The notes under the pieces were generated by a model. It saw nothing but the letters and a program-made list of their open reading frames with translations, did not search any database and was not told where the DNA came from. Shown piece after piece: positions 1 through 5,822 of a stretch of DNA of 11,181 nt. This DNA comes from JAWPNA01 sp045402695. Its GTDB lineage: Bacteria; Acidobacteriota; Polarisedimenticolia; JACPZX01; DASXTC01. The number at the start of each line of letters is the position of its first letter. Positions within the stretch are counted from its first letter, which is position 1. The DNA is taken from the NCBI GenBank assembly GCA_045402695.1, contig JAWPNA010000335.1:1-11181 (forward strand), in the 5' to 3' direction. A program made the translations under genes and the position numbers.

Positions 1-700
1 CGGGTGGAGCGGGTGGGGACGCGGCCGGCGGCCCGGCCGCGGGCGGCTTCGCGACTGCGGGCGCCTTCGCAGGATGCACGAGACCTCTCAAGAAAGGATG
101 GTTCCAGTCGATCTTGCTCTGCAACCGGTAGCCGCCGGTGACCTCGGAGGTGAAGTCCAGCTCGACAAGCTGTTGCTTGCCGCTCATCGGATCGTGGTGG
201 TAGATGAACTTGACGGTCTTGGTCGGCTCGCTCCGAGTTTCACCGCCTGCTGAACCCCCGTATCCTCCGGCCGCCCCCGTCGCGCTCTGAATATCCGAGG
301 GAGGCCGGACGTCACCGCCCAGACTGCTCGTGCCGGTCACGGTCTCATCGGGCTTCCCCAGCAAGATGAAGACGTGGCCGCGCTCATCCTGCCACCCCCG
401 GCCCCCTTCGTCCGTGAAGAGCGAGGCAGCCTCGCGGGCCCTGCGGTAGAACTCGACTCGGTACTCGTTCTCGGGGGTTTCCGATGAGGGGTCGCGCTTG
501 GCCCAGAACGCCTCCACGAACTTCGTGCGGTCCTCGTCGACCTTGAGCTTCTTGTAGGTCTGATCCTCCTCCTTGGTGAGGAGGTACTTCACTGGCCCCT
601 GGCGCCACTTGGTGTCCGCCGTGTCCCACGTATCCTGCTCGGCCGCGAGGGCGCCGAATGTCACGCTGAATCCCGCGACCACCGCCAGCATGTATCGCAT
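1..700 (-). CDS. GWxTD domain-containing secreted protein (partial, C-terminus beyond left edge)
   Basis: The N-terminal 233 residues are visible and the frame stays open to base 1. Residues 1-20 form a signal peptide (hydrophobic AVVAGFSVTFGALAA, cleavage near ALA-A), so the protein is exported. Residues 31-120 match the GWxTD family: a segment with FWAKRDPSSETPENEY (65-80), an EFYRRA helix (83-88), and the signature region GRGWQDERGHVFILLGKPDE (100-119). The signature itself reads GWQDE rather than GWxTD. The stretch from about 205 is Ala/Pro-rich (AKAPAVAKPPAAGPPAASPP) and looks like a linker to a missing C-terminal part. The start at 700 is preceded by GGGAG at 711-715, spaced 10 bases; an in-frame ATG at 736 has no Shine-Dalgarno. 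GWxTD proteins are known from Acidobacteriota and Bacteroidota, and their biochemical role is not established. The gene follows the TonB-dependent receptor in the same direction but is separated from it by a terminator. Confidence 0.85.
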   Translation of the reverse strand, partial: MRYMLAVVAGFSVTFGALAAEQDTWDTADTKWRQGPVKYLLTKEEDQTYKKLKVDEDRTKFVEAFWAKRDPSSETPENEYRVEFYRRAREAASLFTDEGGRGWQDERGHVFILLGKPDETVTGTSSLGGDVRPPSDIQSATGAAGGYGGSAGGETRSEPTKTVKFIYHHDPMSGKQQLVELDFTSEVTGGYRLQSKIDWNHPFLRGLVHPAKAPAVAKPPAAGPPAASPPAPP

Positions 701-736
701 CTCTCGGAATCTCCCGCTCGCCACACGAATTCTCAT

Positions 737-772
737 GAAAACAAGAAGGGGGCCAGCTCGCTGGCCCCCTTC
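737..772 (-). terminator. Rho-independent terminator of the TonB-dependent receptor gene
   Basis: A perfect 13-base inverted repeat (745-757 with 760-772, arm GAAGGGGGCCAGC) folds into a GC-rich hairpin with a very short loop. On the minus strand it is followed by the T-rich tract TTGTTTTC (744-737). It lies 26 bases after the receptor stop codon. The plus-strand side lacks a T tract, so it should act only on minus-strand transcription. Confidence 0.85.
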
Positions 773-801
773 ATTATAGCCGGTGTTGTCGGGCGTGTTA
801 G
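773..801 (-). promoter_or_regulatory. Candidate sigma70-type promoter for the GWxTD gene
   Basis: On the minus strand a perfect -10 box TATAAT (773-778) is preceded at exactly 17 bases by CTAACA (796-801), which matches four of six positions of TTGACA. The -35 box overlaps the receptor stop codon. The predicted start, near 766, lies inside the terminator stem, leaving a leader of about 66 bases before the ATG at 700. The call rests on sequence match alone. Confidence 0.5.
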
Positions 802-3800
802 AAAGTGAAGGTCGCTCCCAGCTCGAAGCGACGACCGACGTCCCGAACGGGGTCCAGACCGATGCCGTCGAATGCCTCGGTGTTGTACGAGCGGATTCTG
901 AGGAAATCGTTGTTGGTGATGTTCTGCACGTTCAGGAAGCCTGATGCCTGAACTTTGCCGATCACGAAGTTCTTCTCGATACGCGTATCGATCTGCCAGT
1001 AGCCGGTATTGCGCTGGTCGTTGCGCTGACTGGTGGGGTAGAAGGTGCGGAAGTTCTGGTTCCCCACATCATCCTGATCGACGACGACGCGGATGACGGA
1101 GAATGGCGTCCCCGAGGCCCACTGGATGATCGTGCCCAGCCTGATCTCGTGAGGGAGCTGAGTCACGCCCTGGAACCTCAGCAGGTGGCGCTGGTCGAAG
1201 TCGAGGTATCCGGCCTCGTCATCCTTGGTCTGCGGATCGTTGCCGAGCTGTGAGCCGAAATCCTCGGCCTGTCCGAAAGCCTTCGACCATGCGTAGCTGG
1301 CCTGCATCTGCCAGTTTCGATGAAGGCGCTTGGTGACTCTCAACTCGTACGCCTTGTAGTCGGACGAGTTGTAGTTGCCGATGCGAAGCACCTGGTTGAA
1401 TCCGTTGTTCACCACGTACAGGTCGGGCGCGAGGTTCGGGCCGCTGAAACCCCGATCGAAACCAAAGTCGCCTCCCGTGACGTTTCCGGTAGCGAAGCCA
1501 GTTTGGCCGAAGCGGTCAGTCTCGAGCACTCCCGCGTCTCCGCAGAGGATCTCCGGCTTGACTCCGATCACCTGCCCGGACTGCTCGCAGGTGTGATGGT
1601 TGATGTCCTGATCCTGCAACAAGTCGTATCCCTTCCTCCTGATGTAGGTGACGCCCACCGACCACTCCGGCGCCAGCTCCCGCTCGAAGCCGAGGCTCAA
1701 CTCATCCGTGTAGGGAGTGCGGAGGTTACGCTCCACCTGGTTGACCGAGACGGTGGACGTGGCGCGGGAGATGTTCCTTCCGGGAACGATCGTGTGGTCC
1801 ACCGGGTCGGGCTCGAAGGTGAAGTTCAGTGTATCGGGCCCGATTTCAGTGGAAACCGTGTCCAGGAAGAGGCGGTCGTAGTAACGGCTCCAGTTGCCGA
1901 ACGCCCTGGTCTTGCCGTCGGCCCACGGATCCCAGGCAATGCTGATGCGGGGGGCGAGGTTGTTGTTGACGATCGTGAAATTCTCCGTCTCGCGCTGGGC
2001 AAAGGTCGTGAAATGCTGGAAGAGAGCATTGCGGTCCGGGAAGGTCTCGACGTTGATGATTCCATTGCCATCCAGGTCAAGTGCCGCCACATCGGGCGGG
2101 GTGCCGGCGGCCATGAGGCCCGCTCCGAGGCCTGTCGGGGGCTTGCCGTCGAATGTGTTCTGGTTGCGGCAGTTGGAGTTCGCGAGATTGAGGTCTCCTT
2201 GAACCCGGGCCGCCTCGCACACAGCCGACCAGAGAGCTATGGACTTCTTGCGGTCGGTGCGCGGATCGAAGAAGTTGAAGCCGGATGTGTCGATGTCTTC
2301 CCGGTCGATGCGCGCCCCGAGGTTGATCGTGAGGTTGGGGCGCGGCTTCCAAGCGTCCAGCAGGTAGACGCTGCTGTTGAAGCTGGCGGCGTTCTTTGGC
2401 GTGATCAGCGGATTGCTCACAAGGAGGACCTGGAAACCCATGACCTGATCGGGACTGCCCAAACCCGGCATCGACGGATCGGGCTCGAACGGCTGCGTGA
2501 CGTCGATCAGGAACGGATTGATGGTTTGAGTGTCCGTGAAACCCTCGTCCTGGAACTCGATGCCGGACTTGATGTTGTGCTGCCCCCAGGCGTCCTCGAT
2601 GTTGTACGAGAGGTCGGTTTTGATCTGATTCCTGCGGCGGCTGTCGCCGTTCTCGAAAAAATAGGGGCCGTTCACGCGGCCGGTGTAGATGTCGAACTGA
2701 TAGGTCCTCCTCTCCCCCAGGAGAGGGTCGCAGTTGACGACCTCGCACGGATAGTCCGCCTGAATCGTGCCGTTCGTCTTGTTGCTGTCCTGGATGAGCG
2801 TGGTGGTTGTTGGCTCGAAAAACTTCGACACCGACTGCAGGGAGATCCCTGAATCGTAGTGGGTGATGTTCGATTCCAGGAGGAGCTGCGGCGAGATGGT
2901 GGAGGTCCATTTCACCTGCGGCGTGAGCCCACCCTGGGCGAACGTGTAGTCGGAGTCTGGCGAGACTCCCAACCTCAGGTTGAAGCCGCGGAAGGTGCGT
3001 GGGTCGCCCACGACCTGAAACGCCAGCTTGTTGTAAGAGTTGACCTGCCACGTCACCTTGCCGAACGAGTAGTTGCCCCGCGAGGTCACCAGGGCGGTCG
3101 AGCCGACCTGATTGATCGGGATCTCGGTGTCGAGGAGCTCCACCGAGGCGAAGTACCACACCTTGTCCTTCAGGATGGCCCCGCCGGCGCTGAAGGTGGG
3201 GCGGATGTCGGTGTAGTTCGGGAGTTCGTAGTCGAACTTGTTCACGTCATTATTATTGGCGCCGTTGCCGTTGAGGAACTTTCCCTGCCAGTAGAGGGAG
3301 AACTTCCCTTCGAAGTCGTTGCCCCCCGATTTGGTGATGATGTTGGCGAATCCGCCATCGGCCCGCCCGTACTCGGCGGAGGCCCCCGAAGTGATGACTT
3401 CCACCTCCTCGATGATGTCCGAGTTGAGGTTCTGGCCGAACGTCCCCGAGACAGGGTCCGTGATGTTGCCGCCGTCGAGGCGGTACTGCAGGCCGGTCGA
3501 GCGCGCTCCGTGGACGTTGGGGTTGCCGTCGCCGTCGGTGTCAGTGACGCCGGGGGCCAGGGTCAGGATGTCTTGATAGTTGTGCCCGATGATCGGCAGC
3601 CCTTCGATGAACTCGGCGTTGTACGACGTGGAGGTCTTGGTGCTCTCGGTGTCCACGACGTTTCCACGGGACTCGACCTTGATCGTCTCGGTCATCTCCT
3701 CCGTGGTGCGCAGGGTCAGATCGGCGACGGTGGTCTTGCCTGCGTCGAGGTCGAGCGGCCCGTACTCAAGCCGCGCGAACCCCGGATAGTCAACGGTGAC

Positions 3801-4052
3801 GATGTAGTCATTGGCTGGCGGCAGCAGAGGGATGCGATAGTTCCCCTCGATGTCGGTGATCACCTGCTTGCTGCCGCTGGGCTGGGACTTGCTCTTGATG
3901 ACGATGACCACGCCCGGGAGTCCGGCCCCGTCGGTATCCACCACCCGACCCTTCACCGTCGCGGTGACGGCTTGGGCGCGGGGAAGCGTCAGGCTGATTC
4001 CCTGGGCCAGCAACAGGGCCACGATGAGCGCTGCAAAACGTCTTGCTGACAT
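798..4052 (-). CDS. Oar-like TonB-dependent outer-membrane receptor with carboxypeptidase-regulatory domain
   Basis: This 1084-residue protein has a signal peptide (residues 1-28, cleavage after RAQA). A carboxypeptidase-regulatory-like beta-sandwich follows (about 31-115, with KGRVVDTDGAGLPGVVIVI), then a possible TonB box (TETIKVES, 121-128). The plug domain (about 130-245) contains GLPIIGHNYQDILTLAPGV, YRLDGGNITDP and ITSGASAEYGRADGGFANI. The remainder is a long outer-membrane barrel ending in FELGATFTF; a C-terminal Phe is typical of BAM substrates. Family members take up large substrates, or bind matrix or protein partners, using TonB energy; the ligand cannot be read from sequence. Length and layout fit the Oar group common in Acidobacteriota. 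The start is supported by GGAGGT (4058-4063), five bases upstream. The only six cysteines occur as three close pairs (436/441, 612/628, 822/837), probably disulfides in surface loops. Two Asp/Asn/Gly-rich loops (171-179 and 659-669) resemble calcium-binding loops. It has its own promoter and terminator, so it is probably monocistronic. Confidence 0.93.
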   Translation of the reverse strand: MSARRFAALIVALLLAQGISLTLPRAQAVTATVKGRVVDTDGAGLPGVVIVIKSKSQPSGSKQVITDIEGNYRIPLLPPANDYIVTVDYPGFARLEYGPLDLDAGKTTVADLTLRTTEEMTETIKVESRGNVVDTESTKTSTSYNAEFIEGLPIIGHNYQDILTLAPGVTDTDGDGNPNVHGARSTGLQYRLDGGNITDPVSGTFGQNLNSDIIEEVEVITSGASAEYGRADGGFANIITKSGGNDFEGKFSLYWQGKFLNGNGANNNDVNKFDYELPNYTDIRPTFSAGGAILKDKVWYFASVELLDTEIPINQVGSTALVTSRGNYSFGKVTWQVNSYNKLAFQVVGDPRTFRGFNLRLGVSPDSDYTFAQGGLTPQVKWTSTISPQLLLESNITHYDSGISLQSVSKFFEPTTTTLIQDSNKTNGTIQADYPCEVVNCDPLLGERRTYQFDIYTGRVNGPYFFENGDSRRRNQIKTDLSYNIEDAWGQHNIKSGIEFQDEGFTDTQTINPFLIDVTQPFEPDPSMPGLGSPDQVMGFQVLLVSNPLITPKNAASFNSSVYLLDAWKPRPNLTINLGARIDREDIDTSGFNFFDPRTDRKKSIALWSAVCEAARVQGDLNLANSNCRNQNTFDGKPPTGLGAGLMAAGTPPDVAALDLDGNGIINVETFPDRNALFQHFTTFAQRETENFTIVNNNLAPRISIAWDPWADGKTRAFGNWSRYYDRLFLDTVSTEIGPDTLNFTFEPDPVDHTIVPGRNISRATSTVSVNQVERNLRTPYTDELSLGFERELAPEWSVGVTYIRRKGYDLLQDQDINHHTCEQSGQVIGVKPEILCGDAGVLETDRFGQTGFATGNVTGGDFGFDRGFSGPNLAPDLYVVNNGFNQVLRIGNYNSSDYKAYELRVTKRLHRNWQMQASYAWSKAFGQAEDFGSQLGNDPQTKDDEAGYLDFDQRHLLRFQGVTQLPHEIRLGTIIQWASGTPFSVIRVVVDQDDVGNQNFRTFYPTSQRNDQRNTGYWQIDTRIEKNFVIGKVQASGFLNVQNITNNDFLRIRSYNTEAFDGIGLDPVRDVGRRFELGATFTF

Positions 4053-4487
4053 GAATGACCTCCGTCGATGCCTGTGAATCCAGGGCCCCCCGGGAGCCCC
4101 ACGCGGTTCACTGGTCGGGAGCTTCAGGTGAGGAAACCCGTTGAGCCGGCCGACGAGATTCCGAGTGGATGAGCCTCCGACTGTAGCACGAGTGGACAGT
4201 TTCTAATATCACGCAGGCCAGGATCTGTCAAGGAATCGTTGCGTCCCGCGCGACCGACGGCTGACTGCCGCCGGCCTCAGGTCACCGGTGGCGCCTCGGC
4301 CCCCGATCCCTCCCGCGGGCCGGTTGGAGGGCCGCAACATTCGCTTCCCGCCCCGCCCGAACCAGCCCCATAGACCCGGGCGCCGTGTCATTTGTTTACT
4401 TGGGTCTCTCCTGAGGCGTCGGAATGATGCTGCCGCGCGCCGGACACATGACTGCAGGGTCCGTCCGTTCCACTAGCGGAGGCCATG
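4053..4487. other. Intergenic region carrying the receptor leader and promoter
   Basis: This stretch of 435 bases separates the beta-rich gene from the receptor gene; both are on the minus strand. It contains the receptor Shine-Dalgarno (4058-4063), a leader of about 143 bases, and the promoter at 4203-4231. I found no recognisable riboswitch in the leader and no convincing intrinsic terminator after the beta-rich gene stop. Two short open frames (4209-4391 minus, 4288-4476 plus) lack a ribosome-binding site and family resemblance and are not called. Confidence 0.7.
4203..4231 (-). promoter_or_regulatory. Sigma70-type promoter of the TonB-dependent receptor gene
   Basis: On the minus strand a perfect TTGACA (4226-4231) is followed by a 17-base spacer and TATTAG (4203-4208). 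The three bases TGA directly before the -10 box form an extended -10 element. The predicted start is near 4196, giving a leader of about 143 bases before the ATG at 4052. This is the best promoter match in the window and suggests strong expression by the housekeeping sigma factor. Confidence 0.75.
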
Positions 4488-5411
4488 CTATCCGAGGTTG
4501 GAGGTGACGGCGATCCGGTAGGTGACTGGCCGGAAACCCGGCGCAGCTTCAGGAGATCCAGGCGGGAGGGTGACGGTCACCTCGAAGGTGGCTCCGGAGC
4601 TCACCGTTCGGACGTCGTCGTATCGTAGAGGCTCGAGGCGGGTCCGCTGCTCGTCCACGTAATCGGCACCGGACAGCTCCAGCCTGACCGTGACGAGATC
4701 TCCCGAGGCACGCTCAGCCGTCAGCACGACCGTGAGTCCCACCGTGACGGTCCTCCCGCCGGACGCGCCGCTTTCCTGAGCCTTGCCGGGCAGGATCACG
4801 CCGGAGCTGTAGGTGACGGGCCGGCCGATGATCGTGGCCAAGACCTGATGGTCCGGCTGATCGGCGGCGCTGCCCTGTTGCCGGGAGATCTCCAGAAGGA
4901 ATTGAACACGGCCGGCCGTATCGGCAGGCGGCAAGGGAGGCATCTCCTCGTTCTCGCCGATAGGGCGCGCGGTGATGCTCAGCATGACCCGGCGGTCCGT
5001 CGCTTCGTCATGCTCAACTTCGAGGAGGTAGGAACCCTGCGGTGAGACAACCGTGGCTTCCTCCCGGTGGTCCATGCGATCGAGAGGCGGCAGGGGGGAA
5101 GCCTCGCCCGTCCAGACATCCGTGGAGAAGCTCAGAGGAATGCCTGCTTCCTGCGGCGGCCCGGCCGTCACCGCGAGACGGTAGGAGAGCGGCGGCCCCG
5201 CGTACGCCACCTTCTTGGTGAGGATTCCCTTGTGGCCGAAGGGAACCCGCGCGGTATCGGTGTCCACCGTGCGAGTTCCCATGCCGTCTATCACCAGAGT
5301 CCGGACGGTGATGAGCGCGCGCGACGGCGCCTGCTGGCCCGCCGGCGGTGTCCCAACGGCGAGGGCCAGGCCGATGAGCGCGACCGGCAGGAGCTGCGAG
5401 TGCTCCAACAT
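4488..5411 (-). CDS. Secreted beta-rich protein with internal duplication, function unknown
   Basis: From the ATG at 5411 the product has 307 residues. A hydrophobic stretch (PVALIGLALAVG, about 9-20) acts as a signal peptide, and I see no later membrane segment and no cysteine. The rest is rich in alternating hydrophobic and polar residues typical of beta-sandwiches. It appears to be two related halves (about 33-150 and 167-307). The motif PLDRMDHREEATVVSPQGS (108-126) resembles EPLRYDDVRTVSSGA (260-274), and PLSYRLAVT (74-82) resembles PVTYRIAVT (295-303). The second half has a faint secretin-like flavour (VTVGLTVVLTAE followed by LVTVRLELSG), which I treat as speculation. Start choice is uncertain: ATG at 5420 and TTG at 5447 are also in frame. 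5411 has AGGA eight bases upstream and lies at the predicted transcription start, but longer versions add arginines that would suit a signal peptide. I do not recognise the family. Confidence 0.72.
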   Translation of the reverse strand: MLEHSQLLPVALIGLALAVGTPPAGQQAPSRALITVRTLVIDGMGTRTVDTDTARVPFGHKGILTKKVAYAGPPLSYRLAVTAGPPQEAGIPLSFSTDVWTGEASPLPPLDRMDHREEATVVSPQGSYLLEVEHDEATDRRVMLSITARPIGENEEMPPLPPADTAGRVQFLLEISRQQGSAADQPDHQVLATIIGRPVTYSSGVILPGKAQESGASGGRTVTVGLTVVLTAERASGDLVTVRLELSGADYVDEQRTRLEPLRYDDVRTVSSGATFEVTVTLPPGSPEAAPGFRPVTYRIAVTSNLG

Positions 5412-5418
5412 GGATCGC

Positions 5419-5447
5419 ATCCTACGGGTCGACTCCACGAGTGTCAA
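5419..5447 (-). promoter_or_regulatory. Candidate promoter of the beta-rich secreted protein gene
   Basis: On the minus strand a perfect TTGACA (5442-5447) is followed by a 17-base spacer and TAGGAT (5419-5424), which matches four of six bases of TATAAT. The predicted start is near 5412, next to the ATG at 5411, so the mRNA would be essentially leaderless. The TTGACA also begins with the in-frame TTG that could be misread as the gene's start codon. Confidence 0.55.
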
Positions 5448-5451
5448 ACTG

Positions 5452-5480
5452 TTGAAAGGCCCCGGGCACTGGACTAATAT
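5452..5480 (+). promoter_or_regulatory. Sigma70-type promoter of the gatC-gatA operon
   Basis: TTGAAA (5452-5457) is separated by 17 bases from TAATAT (5475-5480). The predicted start near 5487 gives a leader of about 26 bases before gatC. Its -35 box lies only four bases from that of the divergent minus-strand promoter, so the two polymerase footprints would collide. Confidence 0.6.
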
Positions 5481-5512
5481 GGACCCGCCTCGCGGTCGGA
5501 GCTCACATCGTC

Positions 5513-5812
5513 ATGAAGATCACCCTGGACGAAGCCAGGCGCATCGCCCGCCTCGCCCACCTGCAGTACGCGGATCAGGAGCTTGAGGTGCTGCGGGGCC
5601 AGCTCGACCAGATCCTCCGGTTCGTGGACAAGCTCAAGGAGCTGGATACGGAGGGGGTGGAGCCGGCCGTGGGGATTACCGGGTCGACCGAAAGTCAGCC
5701 GCAGACCCTGCGTGACGATGCGCTTGCGCCGACTCTGAGTCGGGATGATGCGCTCGAAGGCGCCCCCGACAGCGGCGAGGGCCACTTCAGGGTCCCGAGA
5801 ATCCTCACATGA
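5513..5812 (+). CDS. gatC: Aspartyl/glutamyl-tRNA amidotransferase subunit C
   Basis: GatC is the small stabilising subunit of the cytoplasmic GatCAB complex, which amidates misacylated Glu-tRNA(Gln) and/or Asp-tRNA(Asn). The 99 residues fit the family length of about 95-100. The N-terminal helices contain the family's LAHL segment (14-17) and LRGQLDQILRFVDKLKELD (27-45). The C-terminal half has TLRDD (66-70), LSRDDALEGAPDS (75-87) and the ending HFRVPRIL. The ATG follows GGAG (5498-5501) at a long spacing of 11 bases. It is the first gene after the promoter at 5452-5480 and ends 10 bases before gatA, so the two are co-transcribed. Confidence 0.93.
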   Translation: MKITLDEARRIARLAHLQYADQELEVLRGQLDQILRFVDKLKELDTEGVEPAVGITGSTESQPQTLRDDALAPTLSRDDALEGAPDSGEGHFRVPRILT

Positions 5813-5822
5813 GGGATAGGGC

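Noticed and set aside
1320..4049. Long plus-strand open frames (1320-2852 and 2859-4049) antisense to the receptor gene
   Set aside because: They lie opposite a clear 1084-residue receptor, have Val/Arg-rich composition with no recognisable motif, and are expected from codon bias in high-GC DNA.
4310..4333. Short inverted repeat (CCCTCC ... GGAGGG) in the intergenic region as a possible terminator
   Set aside because: Arms of six bases with a 12-base loop and no T tract; not convincing as a terminator or operator.
4209..4476. Two small open frames in the intergenic region (4209-4391 minus, 4288-4476 plus)
   Set aside because: Neither has a convincing ribosome-binding site or family resemblance, and the minus one runs into the receptor promoter.
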